Shown here piece by piece: positions 8,101 through 16,900 of a stretch of DNA of 33,188 bases. The translations under genes and the position numbers were made by a program. How positions within the stretch are numbered: the first letter of the stretch is position 1; every line of letters begins with the position of its first letter. Under the pieces are notes generated by a model. It was not told where the DNA came from and searched no databases. It saw only the letters and a program-made list of their open reading frames with translations. The stretch is from a virus, in the IMG/VR virus record IMGVR_UViG_3300026292_000018, positions 1 through 33,188 of that record. One strand, written 5' to 3'.

Positions 8101-11100
8101 CCTGGTTGTGCTATTCTAGCAGTAAATACATGAGGACAATGAGTACCTCTTATATAACCTTTAACAGTCTCACCAACCTGGAATGTTCCAGAACCCATAG
8201 TAATTTCAACCAATTTTGGAATAATATCAATTCCACTAGCACTATCAAAGAATGGATAATATCTAGTATATGGTTGTAATCCCCATGATCTAAATTTAAC
8301 GTTTCTAGAACGAATATACTTATCAGGTGCTCTACCTGTTTTCTTAGTTTCTATAAACTGATCGTTTCTATCACCCCAAATTTCTCTTACACCACCATCA
8401 ACGTAAATATTTCTTACCCAGTTATCTGATGCAGGAGAAAGTTTAATAATACCTACCCATTCAATCATATTAAATGGGTTAACATTTTCAACTCTTGATG
8501 CTAATGGTTGATTAATCCATTCCTTTTCAGTATATGCAAGTGTAATTAAATCACCTGTTTTTTGAACATTAGAATCTAAAAGTGGTAAATCAGCAGAAAA
8601 ATCAGCAGTCTCTACATTTACTGATGGATCTAAAGCAAGTTCTGGTTTAAATGACTCAAAATCAGTAGGAGTTTCTAGTTCATTTGTACTAGTATCAACA
8701 TTAACTTTAGATGAAGAATCAAATCTTTGATCATCTTTGAAGTCATCGACAAAGAATCCAGTCTTAAATCTATCAAGTCCGTCTGCATCTCTAACTTGAA
8801 GTACCTTTGTATCCAACTCTAACATTGTTAGAGAGGTTATTGTTTCTAAATTTTCTATCCTATCCTCTAATCTACCAATATCACGCATGGTGTATCTCTT
8901 ATTATCCACCATAGTAACTTTTACATTATCTGTATCAAACACATATGCAGGTATTTCAAGTGTGGCAATATCCATTGCCTCTTCTTCATTAATAGGAGTC
9001 GTTGCATTTATAGCAGGATTTCCTTCAATAACAGTAAACTTACCTTGCTTATTCAATACAAGTCTATCATTTCGCTCAAGATAATATTGGAAACTAATAA
9101 GTGAAGCTTCATTAGGAGCAACAATTAATGCAGGGTTAATTCCAGCAGTTCCAAAGTTTCTAGAAGATGGTGCAAATGGAGATGTTGTTGTAGAACTGAA
9201 TACTGGTACTCTAGGTCTAAAATCTAGAAGGTTACTAGCACGATGTCCACCTGCTCTTTCTGTATACTCAGTTGTATCACGTTCAATATTAGAAATTGGT
9301 ACAATTGGAATATCTGATTTGTATCTCTCAGCATCATATGATGCTACAGTATATACATCTCCAGTATCGTTTGCAGGAACATCATATCTATTAAATATTG
9401 CTAATAATTTAAATGTTGGTTTATATCCATCACCTTTCCTAACTAACCTACCATAATCATAATAAGATTGCTTTTGTCCCTTATCTAAATCAAATTTAGT
9501 AGTAACATCACTAAAGGTTCCTTCATTTACCTGAGCAACAGTAGTAGTAATATTAGATTCTTGGAATGTTGCTAATTCACCAACTTCAAATCTACTTGTA
9601 TTCAAATAGACAATTTCCATCTTAGTATTAGATGTTCTGTCAGTAATTTGTGCTAATGCACCACTATCAGCACCAATAATAGTTTCTCCAAGAATAGCAG
9701 CATCTGCTAAACCTAAACCTGCAGGAAATTCAACACTTTCTAACTCAATAAGATTATTACTATCTAATGCTTCATAAACACCAACAAGTTTAACTGGATC
9801 TGGATAGTTTAAACAAATCTCCTCATCTTCAACACGTAATCCATAAAAACTATTTTGTGTTAATCCACTAGTAGTTGTAGATGCTAAAGATACACACTTA
9901 TCGATAGTTACTTTTGTGCTTCTTATATAATCTTTCTTCTTACTTGTAAGTCCCTGTTTTTTAAGTGTTGTATTGACAGTAACCTGACTACTACCACTAA
10001 CTGTCTGATTTGGTAATAAACCATTTAAATTAACAGTAGAACCATTATTGGCAAGAGTAACTTGATCACTAGTTAATGCTTCAATAGTATCATTATTATA
10101 GAAAACAGAATATCTTTCAGCATCATATGGTTCAAAGAATGCACTTTGAATACCAGTAACAGCACTTGTCGGTAATATCATATTACCAGTAGAAGAATCA
10201 GTTTCTCTACCAGTTATCTGTTGTGTAACTGCAAGATTAGAAGTAGATAGATTTATAGATGCAACTGGGAGTCTTCTACTTATTACACCATACAGACCAC
10301 CTTTCTGTTGAACTACTGGTTCCACTAAACTAAAAGTACCAGTATATGCTAAATCAGAATCTTTATCACAAACATTAGAAACATCAGCAGGTGCATCATC
10401 TAATGTTATTGTATTTCCAGTTGATGCTACTGCAGTAACTTTATTAAATGTTGGTACAGTTTTATCACTACGCTGATACTTAATAACAGAACCAACCTTA
10501 ACCTTAGATGCCCAATTTCTACCAGCACATGTTGTTATACCTGTAGTGGCAGCAATTGTAATATCATCAGTAAGACTAAATCCTTGTATTTTCTGTTCTT
10601 TTAATACTGTATCTGCTACAAATACTTGCTTAATAGTATTATCTAATGATGGAGAATTCTGGAAAACAGACTTAACATCTTTAGTGCTATTAATCGTTAT
10701 TTCACGTATAGTCCTTGATGGACCAGTTTCATCTTCATTAATAGTAATTGCTTCACCATTAAGGAATGTTCCAGAGGTTTGAGTTATATTAATCGAAGTT
10801 CCACCACCACCTGCTGCTACAGCAAATCCAGTTGCACCACTAGAACGTCCTTTAATCCTAGAGTTTGCTGGTAATTCTGCACTTGTTAATGAAGTATTTA
10901 CAGTTATATTTGTATAAGTCTGCAAATCATAAACATATAAATCCCATTCTGTAGCAGCATTTTCATAAGAATCATCAGTTAAATTGAATGAATATACCTT
11001 TGCTTCACCTATTTTAGTTCCATTAGAAGCATTTACAGAATTCTTTCTATCATTATACAATTCTACTACGTTATTAGCACCAACTCTAAGCCAAGGAGTA

Positions 11101-12314
11101 CCATTAACATTATTCAATCTTATTAATGTTCCAAATTCAAATGGAATATTTGAAGATGTAGTTGGATCAGTAGTTCTTGGTTTATTAACATCTAGAACTG
11201 TTGTACTAACACTCTCAATATCATATCCTCTAACATATGCCTTACCTGGAGATACACATACTGCCATCAAATCATCAGATGGTTTATTTCTTTGATCAGT
11301 CTCTTGCTCTGGTAAAAAGACACCGTTATTACCTTCACGGTCATTTAGAGTCTCTTTAACATCAATATCATATCTACCTACAGAATAGTTTCCAGATTCT
11401 TCAAAAGTTCTCTTAGCAAAATAATCTTTAATTATAGAATATTGCGTTTTATCCTGGAGTTTCTTAATTACACCATTTTCAACTCTTACTAACTCAACAA
11501 ATGTCTTATCATCATGATCAGTTAATAGTTTTTTGGATAATGTAGTAGAAATTTTTAATCTATCTGCACCTGGAGCAGCATAGTTAGAAAATCCTTTAGC
11601 ATTATCATATAATGATTCATCATCCTTTGCAGAAATAATTTCTTCACTTACACTTAATCCTACTCTATATGATGGAGTATTTGTATATGGATCAAGAAGT
11701 ATAGTGACAGTACTAACGTCTACAAAAGTTCCTCTAATAAAATATACACCTTGCCCAACAGAAGCAGCACTACCAACAGAAGTTGCATTTTCTGATATAA
11801 GAGTTGCTATAGTATCTTCTGCATTAACTGTAGTATTACCATAAGTAAATGGTTTTTCTACAATTAATGTCTCACCATCTGTAAATGGAACTACTTCATT
11901 AGTATTACCAGATCTAATATATTTTACAAATACTGTTGGATCACTAATTCCAGCAGATTCAGAAATATTTTCATATCTAGTAACAGTAGCAACTACACCA
12001 GAATCTTGTCCTCTAAGACGATTACCAATTAATTTATCACCATATACAGATACATCTACACCTAAATGATCGGAATTTAATTTAACAGCAGCAAAATTTA
12101 CATCGACGTTAATATTTCCAGGAATCACCATTGATCCCTCTTTGAAAATATGACTACCAAACGACTCTACTTGGTTTTGTAGAGTTGACTGTAAAGCAGT
12201 TAATTCCCTTGCTTGGACTGGATGCCCTGGTTTGAATAAGACCCTATAGAAATTCTTGTACTTGTCAAAGTCATCATAATAGGGACTTATATTTAAATTC
12301 GTTTTTTGTGGCAT
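5160..12314 (-). CDS. Giant DUF4815-type baseplate/fibre-associated virion protein
   Basis: The protein has 2384 residues. The N-terminus (NISPYYDDFDKYKNFYRVLF, then KPGHPVQARELTALQS) is the signature of the phage-tail DUF4815 family, which continues through a GVYFIRGTFVDV segment. Further along are two polyproline stretches (about residue 1500, VPPPPLRW; about 1557, IPPPPPEPE). They flank or precede a domain beginning DPLAQSFTVDETGAFLTAVD and ending QDLKFKLYKAEF (about 1567 to 1740), a beta-rich unit found in other marine phage structural proteins. G-x-G-Y repeats lie around 1800 to 1900. The C-terminal domain (about 2225 to 2384) carries a Ca-binding-like DTDGDGFGD loop and ends FKDLRIIALA. 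It follows gp8 by a TAATG overlap and stands where T4 has gp9 to gp12, so a peripheral baseplate or fibre-anchoring role is likely. I do not assign a T4 gene number. Confidence 0.8.
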   Translation of the reverse strand: MPQKTNLNISPYYDDFDKYKNFYRVLFKPGHPVQARELTALQSTLQNQVESFGSHIFKEGSMVIPGNINVDVNFAAVKLNSDHLGVDVSVYGDKLIGNRLRGQDSGVVATVTRYENISESAGISDPTVFVKYIRSGNTNEVVPFTDGETLIVEKPFTYGNTTVNAEDTIATLISENATSVGSAASVGQGVYFIRGTFVDVSTVTILLDPYTNTPSYRVGLSVSEEIISAKDDESLYDNAKGFSNYAAPGADRLKISTTLSKKLLTDHDDKTFVELVRVENGVIKKLQDKTQYSIIKDYFAKRTFEESGNYSVGRYDIDVKETLNDREGNNGVFLPEQETDQRNKPSDDLMAVCVSPGKAYVRGYDIESVSTTVLDVNKPRTTDPTTSSNIPFEFGTLIRLNNVNGTPWLRVGANNVVELYNDRKNSVNASNGTKIGEAKVYSFNLTDDSYENAATEWDLYVYDLQTYTNITVNTSLTSAELPANSRIKGRSSGATGFAVAAGGGGTSINITQTSGTFLNGEAITINEDETGPSRTIREITINSTKDVKSVFQNSPSLDNTIKQVFVADTVLKEQKIQGFSLTDDITIAATTGITTCAGRNWASKVKVGSVIKYQRSDKTVPTFNKVTAVASTGNTITLDDAPADVSNVCDKDSDLAYTGTFSLVEPVVQQKGGLYGVISRRLPVASINLSTSNLAVTQQITGRETDSSTGNMILPTSAVTGIQSAFFEPYDAERYSVFYNNDTIEALTSDQVTLANNGSTVNLNGLLPNQTVSGSSQVTVNTTLKKQGLTSKKKDYIRSTKVTIDKCVSLASTTTSGLTQNSFYGLRVEDEEICLNYPDPVKLVGVYEALDSNNLIELESVEFPAGLGLADAAILGETIIGADSGALAQITDRTSNTKMEIVYLNTSRFEVGELATFQESNITTTVAQVNEGTFSDVTTKFDLDKGQKQSYYDYGRLVRKGDGYKPTFKLLAIFNRYDVPANDTGDVYTVASYDAERYKSDIPIVPISNIERDTTEYTERAGGHRASNLLDFRPRVPVFSSTTTSPFAPSSRNFGTAGINPALIVAPNEASLISFQYYLERNDRLVLNKQGKFTVIEGNPAINATTPINEEEAMDIATLEIPAYVFDTDNVKVTMVDNKRYTMRDIGRLEDRIENLETITSLTMLELDTKVLQVRDADGLDRFKTGFFVDDFKDDQRFDSSSKVNVDTSTNELETPTDFESFKPELALDPSVNVETADFSADLPLLDSNVQKTGDLITLAYTEKEWINQPLASRVENVNPFNMIEWVGIIKLSPASDNWVRNIYVDGGVREIWGDRNDQFIETKKTGRAPDKYIRSRNVKFRSWGLQPYTRYYPFFDSASGIDIIPKLVEITMGSGTFQVGETVKGYIRGTHCPHVFTARIAQPGHKSGNISSPTKTYGKNPYDRSITLGTAYSASSTVLNIDITALAEEAQGKFNGYITKGMTIVGETSKAEATVSNIRLINDNWGDLEGSFFFKDPNHVPPPPLRWNTGTRTFRLTNSSTNSDPLPGSLLISRADVTYRTTGVVDTYTQTLVIVRIPPPPPEPECDPLAQSFTVDETGAFLTAVDLFFGHKDEEENVRVEIRTVELGTPTSTVVADFAQVILNPEDINVSDDASVATHIKFPSPVYLQPSTEYAIAILAPSSNFYEAWIAQMGEKTVGTSDLPDDENVIVTRQYTGGSLFKSQNGTIWSPNQFQDLKFKLYKAEFATKGTVTFYNPPFNVEDHEITTLNNNSITTLPRKLKVGIQAITTTGLINSLTVGTRVGVTTAPSANHGYIEGVGGAANTLLPSLAGIGYSTGVFNGVETYNITGNGSGLTMDGCTFGTGNAVHVHLLTVPTVATAGTGYKIGDVVGIKTSSVSKGTGTQITISALTNRDTIYLTGVQGDSIPNGDFYLNELATKFNSGNTDVTSSTVNGTYSTGNYINVKQYNHAMHSGTDVVKISGIYPSTTPTTTDAIVSISDGSSGTISVASTVGFNQFNGDYGTTGYALLNDEIIFYDSINAGTAGAGTLGIGTRGVDGSLPRTHPINSQILKYELNGMDLRRVNASHTSTRVKEPLMDSYYLDINRTGSPNDVSFTNEDAIGGHSTQASKNVQFNTIDPRMVVITPGESTSMKGRIRTVSGRSAGGFETPFLDKGFQPVEIDQLNILNSPRIVASAPNEEQYLTALPRNKSFTYQVDLSSADPNLSPVIDYANVVMITGRSRLNNPVVDYSTDGRVNELTNDPHSAIYSTKRVDLAQPASSLKVLVGAYRHESADFRLLYQLFRPDSADVEQKWELFPGYDNMRDTDGDGFGDVGFGTERLSKRSGRPDAKVVASGEGEFKEYQFTASELDTFTGFKVKIVMSGTNEAFAPRFKDLRIIALA

Positions 12315-13900
12315 TAGAATTCCAGAATAATTTTAACGTCTTCTTTTTGTCGAGAGTTTCGGGTAATCTCAGGACGGTTATCGATATAGATTATGTCACC
12401 CGTTCCTTTATTTATCTCAGGACTAGCAATACCATTTGTAAACTCAAGTCCTAATGAAATAAGTTTAGAACCACTAGGATTAGTGTTAATTCCAGTGTAG
12501 TTGCGATCTATTGTTCCCGTAAATCCATCAGAACTCAAAATGTTATTAATGGTAATACCACCTGGAGCATCAGTCTCAAATGGTAATACATTTCCTGCTG
12601 TACTAATACCAGCATGATCGGTACTATCATATGTGGTTGGATTTAGGAATAATGTCCTATCCTGTGTATATTTAAGAACTTTTGTTTCCCTATCATAAGA
12701 AGAAACATAACCCTGTGCAGTTCCTTCACTAGTCGCTTGAGTAATCTTGGAACCAATTGCAGGTACAGTTGTAGTTTCACCAGAAACTGATAAAAACTTA
12801 AATGCACCTAAAGATGAGAACTGTGGAGCAGTAAATACTGAACTAGCAGTTCCTATTGTAGTTGGGTTCTTAACTATTCCAATTTGTCCAAATTTAGTAT
12901 CAATCGGGAAATCCCTTGTTGAATCATCAAATCTGGCATAAACCAATACTTTATCAGCACCCAATTCACTGTAAATATCATTACCATGCCCCTTTGAAGG
13001 AGGAATAATAGGAATTAATTTAGCGTTAGCTGTTCCTACACCAACAGGTCTAATTGGACCTAAATCAATAGCACCAAAACTATACCCTTTACCACCAGCA
13101 GATACTACTGCATTTGTTATATTACCACTTGAGTTGACATCAACTACAACTTTACCTCCAGAACCATCACCTAAAATGTTCAATTCCCAAGAACCTGTAG
13201 AATATCCTTGTCCTCTATTATCAATATAAACCTGTTTAATTTGGTTTTCATTAATATCAGAATCTCCATTATTTCTTACTGATGTTATTTGTACATCAGT
13301 TGTACTATCCCAATTATTTGGTAATGAAATATATTCTGTAGAATCAAATTTTATAATATCACTTGGACTAACGGTAAATAGATACTTCCATGTATAACCA
13401 TCACTACCATCACCTGCTTTAGTAGGTTCTAAATCCGTAAATGTTGGTTCATTTAGAGAAGCATTACCAGTAGTTGATATTCCAGAAGCACCGTTATTAA
13501 TACAAATATAAACTTTAAATTCACTATTAATCACATAGTAGTTTGCATCATATAATCTTGATGAACCTGTAATAGGTGAAAGATTAGTCAAACTATAGTC
13601 ATGACGATACATTTCATATTTTGTTCCTCTTGCCCAAGTAATCTTTCTTGCTAACCTTCTTACATTGGCAGAAGTAACCTTCTTACCAAAAGACATGTTA
13701 TCACCAACAAATCCTTGATAATCAAAATTATCCACAGGACTAGGTGTTGCGGTATCCCAAGTACTAGCCTTACCATACCCAGTTGCTTTAGGGTTTGATA
13801 ATCCTACGAATACGAAATATGAATTAGAAGTATCTGTAACGGAGTCAACAAAGTTACTCGCATTTAATATTCTAAATTGATCTGTTACAATTGCAGCCAT
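12314..13900 (-). CDS. 8: gp8-like baseplate wedge protein
   Basis: The protein has 528 residues, against about 334 for T4 gp8. Matches to the T4 protein are clearest in the KAGDGSDGYTWKYLFTVSPS segment (T4 has GDGYVWEYLFEIPP), in the following EYI-x-x-P, and in the C-terminal IIYIDNRPEITRN ... KEDVKIILEF (T4 has MIYMENRPPI ... EEINILFTF). gp8 is a wedge component bound to gp7 and gp10 in T4. The extra length includes two G-x-G-Y type beta repeats near residues 229 and 272 (GQGYSTG and GKGYSFG). A perfect late promoter precedes the ATG by 18 bases; an AGGA lies about 13 bases upstream of the start, further than ideal. The stop overlaps the next start (TAATG). Confidence 0.88.
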   Translation of the reverse strand: MAAIVTDQFRILNASNFVDSVTDTSNSYFVFVGLSNPKATGYGKASTWDTATPSPVDNFDYQGFVGDNMSFGKKVTSANVRRLARKITWARGTKYEMYRHDYSLTNLSPITGSSRLYDANYYVINSEFKVYICINNGASGISTTGNASLNEPTFTDLEPTKAGDGSDGYTWKYLFTVSPSDIIKFDSTEYISLPNNWDSTTDVQITSVRNNGDSDINENQIKQVYIDNRGQGYSTGSWELNILGDGSGGKVVVDVNSSGNITNAVVSAGGKGYSFGAIDLGPIRPVGVGTANAKLIPIIPPSKGHGNDIYSELGADKVLVYARFDDSTRDFPIDTKFGQIGIVKNPTTIGTASSVFTAPQFSSLGAFKFLSVSGETTTVPAIGSKITQATSEGTAQGYVSSYDRETKVLKYTQDRTLFLNPTTYDSTDHAGISTAGNVLPFETDAPGGITINNILSSDGFTGTIDRNYTGINTNPSGSKLISLGLEFTNGIASPEINKGTGDIIYIDNRPEITRNSRQKEDVKIILEF

Positions 13901-13918
13901 CTTATCAGCTTTTTCCTA

Positions 13919-13926
13919 TATTTATA
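13919..13926 (-). promoter_or_regulatory. T4-type late promoter for gp8 and downstream genes
   Basis: The minus strand reads TATAAATA in the 26-base gap between the gp7 stop and the gp8 start, exactly the late consensus. It lets gp8 and the 2384-residue gene be transcribed without reading through the 13.8 kb gp7 gene. Confidence 0.8.
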
Positions 13927-16900
13927 CTACCCAAGATCCTTTCTGAGAGCACCACTGGATCTAATACCATATGAACGTCTCTGAATGGTTGGGAATGAAC
14001 TTAATCCAACATTGAGATAATTACCAGTAACAGCAACACCAACTGGTGAAAGTCTAGTTGCTTTACCATCCACATTAGCATTATCAAACTCTAATGCACC
14101 CCAAGAGAATCTACCAATATCTCCAGTGGATATTCCAGATGTTGCAGCAATACCAGGAATATGTGCTGCAGTCTGAATTCTACATGTAATAATACCAGTT
14201 TGATTATTAAACTTAGTGAAATGTAGAACCTTGTACACATTATCTAGCATACTTGTACCAATACCAACAACTGAATTCTCATGCCCATCAATTGAGGTAA
14301 CACCAAATGCCACTGGACCCACAGTAGTTCCAGTAATATTAATTGGATAACCAATTTTTAAAGCATTATCACCAGTATTTTCGATATTTTGTCCACTATC
14401 ACCGTTAGAAATCTGGAAGTTAACATATAATTCACTACCACTATGTGAAGTAGTAATTCCAGTAACAATACCAGAGAATCCTCTTACAGTATTAATACCC
14501 GTAATAAGTTCTTTTGTAGGTGTTGTTGGATGTGGAACAATAACACTTGGTGGAGCACTCCATGTATATCCTGCACCAATACTTGTTATACTTGAAACAC
14601 CACTCAAAGATCCACTTACAACTGGCACAAGAGCACTTGCAATACCAGTGTAAACAGCTTTTCCACCACTGAATGTAACTCCATATCCAGCAGGATAAGC
14701 AATAGCAACTTCTACATGGTTTCCAGTGTAACCAGAACCACCATTAGTGACTGTTAATGCACTTATTGTTCCCAATCCAGAAACAGTAGCAGTAACTGCT
14801 GCACCCACTCCAGAATCTTGCTGCATAATAAAAGCACCAACCTCTACAATATTAACACTTGTAGCTGGATCTTCTTCTTCATAATTAAAGAATCTTGCAT
14901 CATCAACATATATTGTTGAAATTCCTGATGAAGGTAAATCTCCAATAACTCTAGCAGTAGGATAAACTAACCCTTCAATAGAATCTCTTGTCTTATAAAT
15001 CCTCTCACCTTCAATAGTCTTATCAACTTTTTGCTTATTCCAATCTATAAGTCTATAATTAACTTCATCAATATGTCGTCCTGTATACAAGTTAGTTTGT
15101 ATCTTATCAGAACTAGAAATTCCAGAAATTGTTCTTGTATCTTGTCCTTGGAAAGCACCAGTTGTCTTAAGTTGTATATCATCACCAACTTTCAATGACT
15201 CATTAATATCAATATACTTACTATCAGAACCACGAGTTCCTCTATAGAAGAATACAGTAACATCATCACCTTCATTTCCTTCAGCATCAGCACCTTGAGG
15301 TGGTCTGCCTAGAATAAATGATGTACCACCATCAAATGTATAATGCTCTCCTGGTTCTTGAATCACACCATTTACGAATATTAATAGAACAGAATTCAAA
15401 TCAACATCAGGATTAGAAGTTTCAAAACTCAATAAATCTCCATTATACTTAAGTGGGAAGCGAACTCTCTTTCCATTTTGAAGATCTTTAATAGTATCAA
15501 TGTAATCTAATTCACCAAACTGCCATGCAGCAAATCCATCAGTAAAGGTATCAACTACAGTTAATGAAAATTCTTCTGATAAGGAAGATAGATTTCTGTC
15601 AGTAACAAGTCCTACTGGTTTGAATACATCACCAGGTTTAAATCCATATCCAGGTCTGGTTATACTGAAATCATTAACCTCATATGTTTCAATAGCTGAT
15701 ACGGTTCTACTTGCAGGTAATTGAGAAGAATTATGTGTCTTAATAACAGCAGTAACTATTCCAACAAGAGTGTTGATAGAAGATGCAATAGTTGCACACT
15801 TAGGATCTGCAGTATCTACAGTTACGGTGTTATCAAATGTTTGTGACTTACTTGTCTGTGATGTGGAAGAAACACCAACGTTAACTGTAACTGAAGAAGT
15901 AGTTGTGGATGCAATTGATATCTGTTTCTTATTCCAAGAGAATGGATCGCCTGGACGTGGGTATAATTGCTGTGCTACACCCTGTGGATTGGCAGCATTA
16001 GCGTCTCTAGTACACTTAAACCCTAATTTACTGGTTCCAATACCAATACCAGCATTTGCCTTCTTAACGCCAGCAGTTGCTGATACAAATGTATGTGCAG
16101 AAGTATCAGGAGATTGTCCAATATTAACCCATATTCTATTTGCTGATACCTGATGAATTGGCAACCATGTACCACTTACAGATGATCTTGATAATGGATA
16201 AGAATGTTGAGTAGTATTATTATCTCTAGCACATGTGAATGTTAATGAATTATCATCAATCTTAATATAATCACCAACTGAACAACCATGTCCTGTAATA
16301 GTAAGTCTTAAAACACCTGTTGATGGGGCATATGTTGCTGTTGTAGGAGCATTTAATGTGGTTGGTGCAAGGAATCCATGATTAGAACCAACATTAAGTA
16401 CTAAATCACCAGTTTTAGCATCATATGAAGTTGCTTCAGCACCAGCACCAGCAACTACACTCTTGAATACTAATGGTGATGTACCAACAGTTACTGTCAA
16501 TACTGTCGTACTACTTACAGTAGCAGTTAATGTAGAACCTGAAGCAGGATCAGTTGCTCTTGGATATGAATGCTTAGTAGCATGTCCATCTCTAGCACAT
16601 GTGAATACTAATGAATTATCTGCAATGGTTACATTTCCACCATTTGCAACCCCATGAGCAGTAGCAAATGTTAATTGTAAAGTACCTGCAACTGCATCAT
16701 ATACAGCAGCAGTTGGTTTCTTAGAACCATTAATGGCAGTAGAAGAGGAATCTGCTGCAATATATGTGTGAGCATAGTTACCACCAGAAACAACTGCGTT
16801 TGCTACTGTGCCACTTGTATATGTGTGAGCATATTGTGCTCCTAGATGCTTATAGATTTTCTCATTTCTCATTGCTCTCTGTGCCATATCTCTGGCTTCA

